Below are positions 1-7,843 of a DNA stretch of 22,129 nt, one piece after another. The stretch's first letter is position 1. Each line of letters starts with the position of its first letter. The notes below the pieces were generated by a model. It was not told where the DNA came from. It saw only the letters and a list, made by a program, of their open reading frames with translations, and did no database searches. Source of the stretch: Candidatus Sulfopaludibacter sp. SbA3. GTDB lineage: Bacteria; Acidobacteriota; Terriglobia; Bryobacterales; Bryobacteraceae. The stretch spans positions 1-22,129 of the forward strand of contig CAMAUG010000020.1 of assembly GCA_945861255.1 (NCBI GenBank), in the 5' to 3' direction. The position numbers and the translations under genes were made by a program.

Positions 1-116
1 GGCTCGAACTTCACCTCTTCCGGCATGCAGTAGAAGCACCGGATATTGCAGCGGTCCGTGACGCTGATCCGGAGATTGTCGTGCGTGCGTCCGAAGGTGT
101 CGATCAATGGGGTCAT
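1..116 (-). CDS. moaA: GTP 3',8-cyclase MoaA, N-terminal fragment (runs off the left edge)
   Basis: Only the first 38 codons are in the window. They read MTPLIDTFGRTHDNLRISVT and then DRCNIRCFYCMPEEVKFE. The CNIRCFYC stretch is the CxxxCxxC motif that binds the radical-SAM [4Fe-4S] cluster, and the FGRxHDxLRISVTDRCN context is characteristic of MoaA. The enzyme makes 3',8-cyclo-GTP from GTP, the first step of molybdenum cofactor synthesis. The start is an ATG at 114-116, five bases after the nadA stop codon, so it is probably the last visible gene of the ligA-DedA-nadA-moaA operon. Its ribosome binding site would lie in the end of nadA. The second cluster-binding C-terminal region is outside the window, so intactness cannot be judged. 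Confidence 0.9.
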   Translation of the reverse strand, partial: MTPLIDTFGRTHDNLRISVTDRCNIRCFYCMPEEVKFE

Positions 117-121
117 TGGTT

Positions 122-1048
122 TTATCGCACCGCCAGCATGCGCTCGATAGGCAGGCGCGCCCGCTCCATCAGTTCGGTGGAAAGCTCCACTTCGGGCTTC
201 AAGGTGTCCAGCGCGTCGCGCAACTTTTCGAGCGTGTTGAGCCGCATGTAGGGGCACTCGCTGCAATTGCAATTTTCGTTCGCGACGAAGTGGAACGTCT
301 TGCCGGGGGCCACGCGTTCGAGCGAGTAGCGGATGCCGCTCTCCGTCATGATGATGAATTCCTGGGCCGCCTGCGTCTCCACCCAATCCACGATGGCCGA
401 CGTGGACCCGATGAAATCGGCCATCGAAAGAACATCGGGCGGGCATTCCGGATGCGCGGCCACCAGTGCGGTGGGATGCTCCGCGCGGGCCCTACTCACG
501 CGCCGGGCGGGGAACGTTGCGTGCACGATGCAGGCGCCTTGCCAGATCTTCATGTTTTGTCGGCCGGTCTGCCGCATGACGTAGTTTCCCAGGTTAATGT
601 CGGGAAGAAAGAGCACCGGTTGCGCGGCGGGAATGGAATTGACGATTTTCACGGCGTTGCGCGAAGTGCACAGGATGTCGCTTTCCGCCTTCACTTCAAT
701 CGACGTGTTGATGTAGGAAACCACAACATGGTCGGGATGCATCCGCTTGAAGGCGCGCAGTTCTTGCACCGGGCAGGCATCCACCAGACTGCACCCGGCG
801 TTGGCGTCCGGGACAATCACCACGCGGTCCGGGTTCAGCGCCTTGGCGGTCTCCGCCATGAACCAGACGCCGCAGAAGGCGATCACATCGCCGCTGAACT
901 CGCGGGCTTGGCGGGCCAGCTCCAGGCTGTCGCCCACCGAATCGGCCAGTTCCTGAATCTCCGCATTCTGGTAGTGATGCGCCAGGATCATGGCCTTGCG
1001 CTGGCGTTTCAGGTCCAGAATTTCGTCGGTGATGGAGGTTAAGACCAT
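122..1048 (-). CDS. nadA: Quinolinate synthase NadA
   Basis: 308 residues, the size of the compact NadA type. NadA condenses iminoaspartate with dihydroxyacetone phosphate to give quinolinate in de novo NAD synthesis. The three expected cluster-ligand cysteines can be placed: C86 in DANAGCSLVDACP, C173 in WQGACIVHATF, and C265 in the CNCSECPYM stretch. The substrate-binding AHHYQ motif is near residue 24, and HPECP (199-203) is also present. The ATG at 1046-1048 gives the normal N-terminus, although no strong Shine-Dalgarno precedes it. It lies 18 bases downstream of the DedA gene and directly upstream of moaA, so two [4Fe-4S] enzymes are adjacent. nadB and nadC are not in the window. Confidence 0.95.
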   Translation of the reverse strand: MVLTSITDEILDLKRQRKAMILAHHYQNAEIQELADSVGDSLELARQAREFSGDVIAFCGVWFMAETAKALNPDRVVIVPDANAGCSLVDACPVQELRAFKRMHPDHVVVSYINTSIEVKAESDILCTSRNAVKIVNSIPAAQPVLFLPDINLGNYVMRQTGRQNMKIWQGACIVHATFPARRVSRARAEHPTALVAAHPECPPDVLSMADFIGSTSAIVDWVETQAAQEFIIMTESGIRYSLERVAPGKTFHFVANENCNCSECPYMRLNTLEKLRDALDTLKPEVELSTELMERARLPIERMLAVR

Positions 1049-1066
1049 GCGAAACGTTGTACTCTT

Positions 1067-1672
1067 CTATTGTACCGGGGTGGCGCCGGGCGTGGCGATC
1101 CCGCGGGCTTCGGCGATCCGGATCAGGCCCCACAGCAGCAATGTGATGGCCGCCGCGGCTACCACCAGGTGCCAGACGTGCGCGCGCAGCCATACGGATG
1201 AGTTTTCGCCCAACCGTGCGCCCAGGTAGGCCATCCCCATATAGCGCGGAAATCGCGCCGCGGCCAGCACCAGCAGGAGTCTAGCGCGCGGCACGGCTGT
1301 CGCCCCGGCGCAGGCGGCGAACACTTTGTAAGGCAGAACGGGGATGGGCACCAGGGCGGTGATGAACACCGTAACCAATCCATAATGATGAAACCACGCC
1401 CGGAATCGCCGGCCACGCGGGCTGGAGGTGTATTTCGCCAGTAGTTTTTCGCCGCCTCTTCGTGTGATTTCGTAAAACACCAGGCTGCCGAGCAAGGACC
1501 CTGACGCCGCCAGCGCGCCGCTCAACAGGGCGGTTCGAGGATTGGCGATGGCCGCGATGATCACCATGGCGTCGGTGCCTCCCGGGTTCGGAAGCCCCAT
1601 GGATTCGACGGTGGCCAGCAGGAACACGCCCAGTGGACCCCAGGAAACCAGTATGTCGCGCAGACGTCCCAT
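1067..1672 (-). CDS. DedA/VTT-domain inner-membrane protein
   Basis: 201 residues with several hydrophobic segments: about 8-25, 35-70 (small-residue rich), 95-120, 130-150 and 165-187. The stretch LPNPGGTDAMVIIAAIANPRT, the G[SL]LLGSLVFYEITRRGG helix and the later VPIPVLPYKVFAACAGA and RFPRYMGMAYLGARLGE segments fit the VTT/SNARE-associated (DedA, YqaA) fold. Members are membrane proteins with undecaprenyl-phosphate or phospholipid flippase activity or unclear roles; the substrate cannot be assigned here. The ATG (1670-1672) abuts the ligA stop at 1673 with no gap, suggesting translational coupling. nadA follows 18 bases later. Confidence 0.85.
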   Translation of the reverse strand: MGRLRDILVSWGPLGVFLLATVESMGLPNPGGTDAMVIIAAIANPRTALLSGALAASGSLLGSLVFYEITRRGGEKLLAKYTSSPRGRRFRAWFHHYGLVTVFITALVPIPVLPYKVFAACAGATAVPRARLLLVLAAARFPRYMGMAYLGARLGENSSVWLRAHVWHLVVAAAAITLLLWGLIRIAEARGIATPGATPVQ

Positions 1673-3634
1673 TTATCCGAGTAACTCCAACAGCCGTGCC
1701 TCATCGATCACCGCGACGCCCAGCTCACGTGCCTTGTCGAGCTTTGACCCGGCCTCTTCTCCCGCGACAACGTAGTTCGTCTTCTTGCTGACCGACCCGG
1801 CGACTTTTCCGCCCGCGGTTTCAATCAGAACCTTGGCGTCGTCGCGCGAAAGGGTGGGCAGAGCGCCCGTGAGCACGAACGTCAGATTCGTGAGCGCCCC
1901 GGTCTTGCGGGTAATAGCGTAAGTGAACGAAAAGTCCTCGGCTCGCAACTTCTCCACCAGGCTCCGGTTGTGCCGCTCTTCAAAGAAGCGGCGGATGCTG
2001 CCTGCCACTTTCGGACCCACTTCTTCGGCCTTTTGCAGTTCTTCCTCGCTGGCCGCCGCGATCTTGTCCAGATCGCCGAACGTTTCCGCCAGAATTTGCG
2101 CGGTGCGCTCGCCCACAAAGGAAATGCCGAGGCCGTTCAGCAGTCGCGGCAGCGGCGCACGCCTGGATCGCTCGATATTGGCGAGTAGTTTTTCTGCGGA
2201 TTTCTTGCCCATGCGCTCCAGATCCACAAGCGCTTCGAGTCTCAGTCCGTAGAGATCGGTGACGTTTTTCACCAATCCCGTGTCCACCAGTTGATCCACC
2301 AGCGCGTCGCCCAGGCCGTCGATGTCCATCACACCGCGCGCGGCCCAGTGCAGAATGGACTCTTTGAGGCGCGCCGGGCAGTTGGTGTTGATGCAGCGCG
2401 TGGCCGCTTCACCTTCGGCGCGGACCACTTCGCCGCCGCAGACGGGGCAAGCCGTGGGCATTTCAATGGGGCGGCGATTGTTGCCGTCGGCGACCTTGCG
2501 CACGATCTTCGGAATCACATCGCCCGCCCGCTCCACCAGTACCCGGTCGTTAATCTGTACTTGCAGCCGCTCGATCTCATCCTGATTGTGGAGAGTGGAA
2601 GTGGAAACCACCACGCCTCCCACGCTGACCGGCTCCAGATCGGCGACGGGCGTCAGCGTGCCGGTGCGGCCCACCTGAAACCGGACGCCCACAATGGTCG
2701 TTTCTTTTTGCTGCGCCGGAAATTTGAAGGCGATGGCCCAGCGGGGGGCCTTCGCGGTCCACCCGAGGCGCTGCTGCTGGTCCGCGCGATCCACTTTCGC
2801 GACGACACCGTCGATCTCATAGGGCAGGGAATCGCGCTTGCGCTCCCATTCGTCGCAGAACTCGAGCAGCGCGCCCACGTCGGTGCACACACGCCAGTGG
2901 GGGTTTACTTTGAAGCCCAGGCTGGTCAGGGCCTCCATTGTCTCCGTCTGCGTGGCGGGCGCGGGGAACAGAAAATACGGGTAAAAATCGAGTCGGCGCG
3001 AAGCGGCAATCTTTGGGTCCAGCAGGCGGATCGATCCGGCCGCTGCGTTGCGGGGATTGGGAGACGGAGGCTGACCCGCGGCCATGCGCTCCGCATTGAG
3101 TTTTTCGAAAGCGCGGCGATTCAGCAGCACTTCCCCGCGGACTTCGAGAGAGGCGCGGCCGGCCTTCAGCGGAATCGACCGGATAGTGCGGGCGTTTTCG
3201 GTAACGTCCTCGCCGGTGGCGCCGTCACCCCGCGTGATCGCTTGCGCGAACTGGCCCTCGCGATAGTGGGCGGCCAGCGAAAGACCGTCGAGCTTCAACT
3301 CAGCCACATAGTGGAATTCTTCCCCGCCGAGCAAGTCGCGCACGCGCCGGTCGAAATCGCGCAGCTCCGTTTCGTTCAACGCGTTGTCCAGCGAAAGCAT
3401 GGCGCTTGAATGCGGCACCTTCACGAAGCCCTCGCGGGGTTTGCCGCCCACTCGCTGCGTGGGTGAATCCGGCGTGAGCAACTCCGGATGCTCGTCTTCC
3501 AGAGCTTTTAGCTCGCGCATCATCGTGTCGTATTCCGCGTCTGAAATTTCCGGCGAGTCCAGCACGTAGTAGAGGTGCTCGTGATGGCGCAACTTCTCGC
3601 GCAGAGCTTCGGCTTGTTGGGAAAGGGAACTCAC
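1673..3634 (-). CDS. ligA: NAD-dependent DNA ligase LigA
   Basis: 653 residues from the chosen GTG start, close to the usual 660-680. The order is standard: Ia domain with the HLYYVLDSPEISDAEYD motif (about 20-36), adenylation domain with the AMP-accepting lysine K114 in AELKLDG, OB fold, a four-cysteine zinc finger (CPVCGG ... CINTNCPA), helix-hairpin-helix repeats and a C-terminal BRCT domain containing TGALPTLSRDDAK and SKKTNYVVAG. It seals nicks in replication and repair. The frame stays open far upstream to 4243, but that part is antisense to the kinase gene and has no ligase homology; homology begins at VSSLSQQAEALREKL. No clear Shine-Dalgarno precedes the GTG (3632-3634), but TATAAC lies 10-15 bases upstream, so a short or leaderless transcript is possible. 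Confidence 0.96.
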   Translation of the reverse strand: MSSLSQQAEALREKLRHHEHLYYVLDSPEISDAEYDTMMRELKALEDEHPELLTPDSPTQRVGGKPREGFVKVPHSSAMLSLDNALNETELRDFDRRVRDLLGGEEFHYVAELKLDGLSLAAHYREGQFAQAITRGDGATGEDVTENARTIRSIPLKAGRASLEVRGEVLLNRRAFEKLNAERMAAGQPPSPNPRNAAAGSIRLLDPKIAASRRLDFYPYFLFPAPATQTETMEALTSLGFKVNPHWRVCTDVGALLEFCDEWERKRDSLPYEIDGVVAKVDRADQQQRLGWTAKAPRWAIAFKFPAQQKETTIVGVRFQVGRTGTLTPVADLEPVSVGGVVVSTSTLHNQDEIERLQVQINDRVLVERAGDVIPKIVRKVADGNNRRPIEMPTACPVCGGEVVRAEGEAATRCINTNCPARLKESILHWAARGVMDIDGLGDALVDQLVDTGLVKNVTDLYGLRLEALVDLERMGKKSAEKLLANIERSRRAPLPRLLNGLGISFVGERTAQILAETFGDLDKIAAASEEELQKAEEVGPKVAGSIRRFFEERHNRSLVEKLRAEDFSFTYAITRKTGALTNLTFVLTGALPTLSRDDAKVLIETAGGKVAGSVSKKTNYVVAGEEAGSKLDKARELGVAVIDEARLLELLG

Positions 3635-4561
3635 GGAACGCGCGTTATACTCAAAGGCATCGCACCCTATCAGAGGCCGGTTCTCATTTACAATCCAGCC
3701 GCTGGCAAAATCCGGCGGAATCCCGAGGGTATTCTTCAACGTACCACCGATGCGCTCGCGCGCGCGAGTCTGCGGCCGCGGTTGATGCCGACTCGCGGCC
3801 CCGGCGACGCCACCTTGTTCGCGCGGTCCGCCATTGCCGAAGGGGCGGACCTGGTGCTGGTGCTGGGCGGCGATGGAACCTTCAACGAAGCCGCCAATGG
3901 GATGGTAGGTTCCCGCGTGCCCATCGCGATCTTGCCCGGCGGAACGGCGAACGTTTTGGCGATGGAACTGGGCTTGGGCGCGCGCCCGGAACGCGCCGCG
4001 GAACGTCTGGGAGCCTGCGTGCCCAAGCGGATCGCCATCGGCAGAGTGTGCTATCCGGCTGGCGAGGCGCGGCATTTTGTCACCATGGGCGGCGTGGGCT
4101 TGGATGCCGCCATCGTCGCGGCGGTAAATCCGCGGCTGAAGGCGAGGACCGGCAAGTTCGCATATTGGGTCGCGGGTCTCTCGCAGTTCGGGCGGCGCGT
4201 GGAGCAGTTTGAATCCTGCGTTAACGGCGAAACGGGGCGGCACGGTTTCGTGCTGGCTTCGCGAGTGCGCAATTACGGAGGAGATTTGGCGATCGCACGC
4301 GGGTCCTCATTGTTGCGCAACGATTTTGAAGTGGTCCTGTTCCCGGGGTCGAGTCCTCTGCGCTACGCTGCGTATATGCTCGCGGTGGGAATCCGGCAAG
4401 TGCAGGCGATGCCCGGCGTGCGCACGGTCGCCGCGTCCGGCGTCGACTTTCGCGGCGCGGCCCACATACAGATCGACGGAGAGTACGCGGGCCGCACACC
4501 GGCGCGTTTTGAAATTGTACCCGCGGCGCTGACGCTGCTGATGCCGGAGAGTTACCGCTAG
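3617..4561 (+). CDS. Diacylglycerol/lipid kinase family protein (DAGK catalytic domain)
   Basis: About 314 residues from a tentative TTG start. The N-terminal strand RPVLIYNPAAGK, the nucleotide loop GGDGTFNEAANGM and the PGGTANVLAMELGL motif are diagnostic of the DAGK/YegS/sphingosine kinase fold, which phosphorylates a lipid with ATP. The C-terminal part (ALTLLMPESYR) ends normally. Specificity cannot be read: bacterial members act on diacylglycerol, phosphatidylglycerol or undecaprenol-like lipids. The start is the weak point. The frame is open from GTG 3575, but that overlaps the 5' end of divergent ligA, and the only ATG/GTG/TTG codons before the first conserved strand are GTG 3575, GTG 3581, ATG 3584, TTG 3614 and TTG 3617. 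The membrane hydrolase gene follows after 18 bases, probably in one operon. Confidence 0.88.
   Translation: MGKGTHGTRVILKGIAPYQRPVLIYNPAAGKIRRNPEGILQRTTDALARASLRPRLMPTRGPGDATLFARSAIAEGADLVLVLGGDGTFNEAANGMVGSRVPIAILPGGTANVLAMELGLGARPERAAERLGACVPKRIAIGRVCYPAGEARHFVTMGGVGLDAAIVAAVNPRLKARTGKFAYWVAGLSQFGRRVEQFESCVNGETGRHGFVLASRVRNYGGDLAIARGSSLLRNDFEVVLFPGSSPLRYAAYMLAVGIRQVQAMPGVRTVAASGVDFRGAAHIQIDGEYAGRTPARFEIVPAALTLLMPESYR
3640..3660. promoter_or_regulatory. Possible overlapping divergent -10 elements between ligA and the kinase gene
   Basis: The plus strand reads GTTATACT and the minus strand AGTATAAC over the same bases (about 3644-3651), so one near-palindrome can act as a -10 element in both directions. 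The -35 matches are poor on both strands. On the minus strand, transcription would begin at or within a few bases of the ligA GTG. Assigned by eye only. Confidence 0.35.
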
Positions 4562-4579
4562 GCGTGTGCGCAACGGCCC

Positions 4580-5485
4580 ATGGACAACCTCACTCACACG
4601 CTGGTGGGCCTGATGATGGCGCGGTGCGGGCTCGAAAAAACCACGGTGCGCGGCGCGGCCATGATGATGCTGGCGGCGAACGCTCCCGATATCGACGCCA
4701 TCACCTGGTTCGACCGCGTGAATTATCTGGACTACCACCGCAGCTACACACATGCGTTCGCTTTGGCCCCGGTGATGGCGCTGCTGCCCATGGCGCTGGC
4801 GCGCGTGAAGTTCACCTGGCGTTCGTATCTGGCGGCGCTGGCGGGCGTGCTCACGCATCCTTTGCTCGACTGGACAAATCCGTATGGAATCCAGCTTTAT
4901 CTTCCGTTTTCCCGGGCCCGGACAATGCTCGATATCACGAACGTGATCGACCCGTGGATCTGGCTTGTGCTTCTGACCGGCGCTTTCGCACCGTTGTTTC
5001 TGGGCCTGCGCGGCTCCGGAAATCCCGCGGCGGGCCCCCGGCGAGGCTGGGCCGTGGCGGCTCTGGTAGTGTTATGGGGCTACGAAGGTCTGCGCTACTC
5101 CTCGCACGAGATGGCGGTGGAAATTCTGGCGTCGCGGCTCTATGACGGCGCGCCGCCGGAACGTGTGCTGGCGGTGCCCGTGGGGATCAGTCCGCTCCTC
5201 TGGCGCGGGATTGTGGAAATCGGGGACGAGGTTCGCATCCTGCCCGTTCCCTTGCGGGGTGAGTTCGACCCCGCGGCCGGACGAGTGTTCCAGCAATCGC
5301 CCCCCGGACCCGCCATTGACGCCGCCAGGCGCACCCACGCCTTTGCTGTGTTCCAGCGTTTTTCACTTGCCCAATTTTGGAAAGTGACTCCCGTAGCGGG
5401 CGGGACCCTGGTGGAATTGATCGACCTACGCTTTGGTTCGCCGGACGCACCCGGATTCGCGGCGGTCTCGACTGTAATTCGGTAA
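4580..5485 (+). CDS. YdjM-like membrane-bound metal-dependent hydrolase
   Basis: 301 residues starting MDNLTHTLVG, the usual N-terminus of the YdjM/YfhO family (former DUF457, 'LexA-binding, inner membrane-associated putative hydrolase'). Likely metal ligands are H6 in LTHT, the DID of NAPDIDA, the HRSYTHA motif, and H and D in LTHPLLDWTNPYG. Hydrophobic segments at about 60-80, 90-105 and 135-155 suggest membrane embedding. A C-terminal domain of about 130 residues, soluble-looking, is of unknown role. The natural substrate of this family is not established. It lies 18 bases after the lipid kinase, which hints at a shared lipid or envelope role. Its TAA stop (5483-5485) sits inside the inverted repeat 5481-5515. 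Confidence 0.85.
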   Translation: MDNLTHTLVGLMMARCGLEKTTVRGAAMMMLAANAPDIDAITWFDRVNYLDYHRSYTHAFALAPVMALLPMALARVKFTWRSYLAALAGVLTHPLLDWTNPYGIQLYLPFSRARTMLDITNVIDPWIWLVLLTGAFAPLFLGLRGSGNPAAGPRRGWAVAALVVLWGYEGLRYSSHEMAVEILASRLYDGAPPERVLAVPVGISPLLWRGIVEIGDEVRILPVPLRGEFDPAAGRVFQQSPPGPAIDAARRTHAFAVFQRFSLAQFWKVTPVAGGTLVELIDLRFGSPDAPGFAAVSTVIR

Positions 5486-5515
5486 TTCGGCGATTGAACC
5501 TGTCCCCGAATTACC
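5474..5515. repeat. Inverted repeat between convergent genes, preceded by an 8-bp direct repeat
   Basis: GGTAATTCGG (5481-5490) and CCGAATTACC (5506-5515) are perfect 10-bp arms around a 15-base loop. GTAATTCG also occurs twice in tandem (5474-5481, 5482-5489). Both convergent stop codons lie in the arms: TAA of the hydrolase at 5483-5485 and TAA of flgL at 5511-5513 on the minus strand. There is no T-tract, so it is not a classical intrinsic terminator. It could block read-through in both directions or be a REP-like unit; the minus-strand right half, TTCGGGGACAGGTTC, resembles motifs I recall near REP-associated transposases. Confidence 0.7.
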
Positions 5516-6416
5516 CCAGGTAGTCGAACAGCGTAGTTCTGGGCAACATGGCCCGGGATTGTAGCGCCGCCTGCTGCTGTGTCTGCCCCTGTGTGAGCTC
5601 GAGGATGGCCTGCGTCAAGTCCGCGTCCTCCACATTGCTGATCTGCGTTTGCAACTGCAGCTGCAAGGTCTGGCCGAATTCGGCCGCGGCGGTGACTCTG
5701 TTCTGCGTCGTGCCGTAATAAGCGAGCTGGCTATTCAGGTGTTGGGCAACCTTCGTCAGGCTGTCCACGGCGATGGCGACCCCGGGCGAGTCGTTCGCTC
5801 GTAGCGCGGCGCTGAGAAGCTGAATGGAAGCGAATACGTTCGTGGTAGGGTCCGTGGAATCGAAAATCTGCTGCGCCGTAAGCGCTACGGCAAACGTGGT
5901 TCCGTTGGGATGCTGCACCAGGCGGGTAGACGTCGCGCCCAGAAAGGCGCTCACGGGGTTGGGTAGTCCCGTCGTGTACGTATAGGGGGTCTGTTGATCC
6001 GTGTCGCCGGAAAAGATATAGCGTCCTTCCACCGCGCTTCCGGCCAATCCGACGAATTGCTGAAGAACACCGTCCAATTCATCGGCCAGCGCAATGCGTC
6101 CGGCGAGTGTGAGGATATCCGTGTTGCCCTGCGCGCCCAGCGTCTGTACCTTGTCGAACAGGCTGATCGCGCTCTGCAGCGCCTGTTCCGCCGAATCCAC
6201 TTCGGTTTTAACGCGGCCCAGGTTGGTCAGCGTCTGCTTGTTGGAAATTAGGCTCGCGCGGGCCTGCAGCAGCAGGGAAATGGAGCCCGGTTCGTCGGAT
6301 ACCCGGTTGATCTTGCGCCCCGTGGCGATACGCTGCTGCGCGCGGCCCATGCTTTCGCTGATTTTGTTCAGGTTGTCCAGGAACTGCTGGGCGCCGGGTT
6401 GAAGGCTGGAGAGCAT
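5511..6416 (-). CDS. flgL: Flagellar hook-filament junction protein FlgL
   Basis: 301 residues. The N-terminus (about 1-140) is a flagellin-type D0/D1 coiled coil: NLNKISESMGRAQQRIATG, then KINRVSDEPGSISLLLQARA, where the SDxP motif is typical of flagellins. The C-terminus LTQAILELTQGQTQQQAALQ is the matching flagellin D0/D1 helix (A..ALQ...). The position directly downstream of flgK identifies it as FlgL (HAP3) rather than filament flagellin. It joins hook and filament outside the cell and has no cleaved signal because it is exported by the flagellar type III system. ATG 6414-6416 is preceded by AAAGGAA, a good Shine-Dalgarno, right after the 14-bp tandem repeats. No csrA or fliW follows, unlike many flgKL operons. 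Confidence 0.88.
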   Translation of the reverse strand: MLSSLQPGAQQFLDNLNKISESMGRAQQRIATGRKINRVSDEPGSISLLLQARASLISNKQTLTNLGRVKTEVDSAEQALQSAISLFDKVQTLGAQGNTDILTLAGRIALADELDGVLQQFVGLAGSAVEGRYIFSGDTDQQTPYTYTTGLPNPVSAFLGATSTRLVQHPNGTTFAVALTAQQIFDSTDPTTNVFASIQLLSAALRANDSPGVAIAVDSLTKVAQHLNSQLAYYGTTQNRVTAAAEFGQTLQLQLQTQISNVEDADLTQAILELTQGQTQQQAALQSRAMLPRTTLFDYLG

Positions 6417-6429
6417 GCCGTGATTTCCT

Positions 6430-6479
6430 TTACTGCACGATATTTACTGCACGATATTTACTGCGCGATATTTACCGCA
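6430..6479. repeat. 14-bp tandem repeat between flgK and flgL (3 full copies plus a partial copy)
   Basis: On the plus strand TTACTGCACGATAT occurs at 6430-6443 and 6444-6457, TTACTGCGCGATAT at 6458-6471, and a partial copy TTACCGCA at 6472-6479 is the end of flgK itself. On the coding strand each unit carries TAA, so the array looks like repeated duplication of the flgK stop region. It ends just before the flgL Shine-Dalgarno. Confidence 0.9.
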
Positions 6480-7839
6480 GGATGTTGAGGATCGAATCGG
6501 TCAAGCTATTCAGAACGCCTACCAGTTTCCCCACCGCCTGGTACGCCTGTTGAAACTGCAATAATTTGGCGGCTTCTTCGTCGAGCGAAACCGCGGAGAC
6601 TTCCGCGCGGCGCAGTTTGGCCTGGTCCACCAGATCCCGTTCGGCGTTGAAATCCCTGCGCGCGTCCGCCACGTCCCGGCCCACCCGGCCCGCCAGATTT
6701 CCATATGCCTGCGTGAAGGTGAAGCCGCCGATGATAGGTGCCTGCGCCAGTTGCGCGCTGGCCAGGGCGTTGCCGTTACCGCCGGGCGCCGCCGCCGTGG
6801 CTGCGGCGATCTCATCCGGAGTAATGTTGGTGATCGCCATTGTATAGGCCGCGCCCAGCGCCGCATTGTAGGTGAATAGATTCACGATGGGAGCCGCGCC
6901 ATTGCGGTCCACGCCCAGCGCCAGCGCGGCGTTCACGGAGTCGGCGAACGCTTTCGCCACGCCATCGAGCGACGCCAGATAACCGGGCAATGTCACATTT
7001 TTCGCGGTCAGCATCGCTCCCAGCGAGCCGCCCCGGCCCTGTAGTTGCGCGGAGATGTCCTTGCCTGCTGCGTCCCGGATGACGGTTTGCGCCGCAGTGA
7101 AATCGGCCGATATAGGGTACGCGCGGTCGCCGATCACCAGCGGCGTTTGCCCGCCCAGGAAAACGCTCAAACTCCCGTCGGAAGACTTGATGACCGAGAA
7201 ATCCGCAACCTCCGAAAGACTTTCGAGCGCGGAGTAAAACTGCGCATCCAATCCCGCGTCCTGGGAAGCTTGTAAATTGGACCGGTAGAGCTTGTTGATT
7301 CCAGCGATGCGCGCCGCCAGATCGTTTATGGTCAGGACGGCGTCGCCGATTTCGTTGTTCACGTTGCCGGCGCCGCTCTGGATACCCACGGCGTTCTGAC
7401 GGAACGCTTCCGCCACCTGCCCCGCGGCGTCAATGATGTTCTGGCGGCTCACTTGATCGTTGGGATTCACGCTCAATTGCGAAAAACCGTTGAAGAAGTT
7501 GTTCATCGCGCCGGGGACGCCCGCCGCGCCGGAGACATCGAACAGCGGTTCCGTCTGCCCCAGATCGCTGAGGGCCTGCTGCGCTTGGCCCAGTAACCCG
7601 GTCTGGTCGCGCACCGCTTGTTCCAGATAAACGGACCGGCTGGTTTGCATGGGCCCCAGCGCGACGCCGCCCGTGATGCCGGCCGATGGTTCGAACCGCA
7701 TGGACACCAACACCTGATCCTGCTTCACGTAGCCCGGTGTGTTTGCGTTGGTGATGTTGTTCTGGATGACGGTGAACGCGCGCCCGTACACTTGCAGCGC
7801 GCTCGTGGAATTGAGAAGAGTCGCGAAGAGACTACTCAT
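6472..7839 (-). CDS. flgK: Flagellar hook-associated protein FlgK
   Basis: 455 residues. The N-terminal rod/hook-type motif LNSTSALQVYGRAFTVIQNN followed by ITNANTPGYVKQ is the signature of the flagellar rod-hook-HAP family. The C-terminus SAVSLDEEAAKLLQFQQAYQ then AVGKLVGVLNSLTDSILNIL is the matching FlgK end (EEAANLLQFQQAYQAAAKV type). FlgK (HAP1) is exported through the flagellar apparatus and links the hook to FlgL and the filament. The length is at the shorter end for FlgK, and the middle domain is diverged. The gene starts four bases after the FlgN-like gene stop, and flgL follows after the tandem repeat, so one operon is likely. Confidence 0.93.
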   Translation of the reverse strand: MSSLFATLLNSTSALQVYGRAFTVIQNNITNANTPGYVKQDQVLVSMRFEPSAGITGGVALGPMQTSRSVYLEQAVRDQTGLLGQAQQALSDLGQTEPLFDVSGAAGVPGAMNNFFNGFSQLSVNPNDQVSRQNIIDAAGQVAEAFRQNAVGIQSGAGNVNNEIGDAVLTINDLAARIAGINKLYRSNLQASQDAGLDAQFYSALESLSEVADFSVIKSSDGSLSVFLGGQTPLVIGDRAYPISADFTAAQTVIRDAAGKDISAQLQGRGGSLGAMLTAKNVTLPGYLASLDGVAKAFADSVNAALALGVDRNGAAPIVNLFTYNAALGAAYTMAITNITPDEIAAATAAAPGGNGNALASAQLAQAPIIGGFTFTQAYGNLAGRVGRDVADARRDFNAERDLVDQAKLRRAEVSAVSLDEEAAKLLQFQQAYQAVGKLVGVLNSLTDSILNILR

Positions 7840-7843
7840 CGCG

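Noticed and set aside
107..1042. 311-codon plus-strand ORF opposite nadA
   Set aside because: It is a high-GC shadow of nadA, which has all cluster cysteines; the plus-strand product shows no family motif.
2291..3409. 372-codon plus-strand ORF opposite ligA
   Set aside because: Shadow of ligA; composition is His/Arg/Gly-rich without recognisable domains.
3635..4243. Upstream extension of the ligA frame (203 extra codons)
   Set aside because: It is antisense to the conserved kinase gene and has no ligase homology; GTG 3632-3634 gives a normal ligase length.
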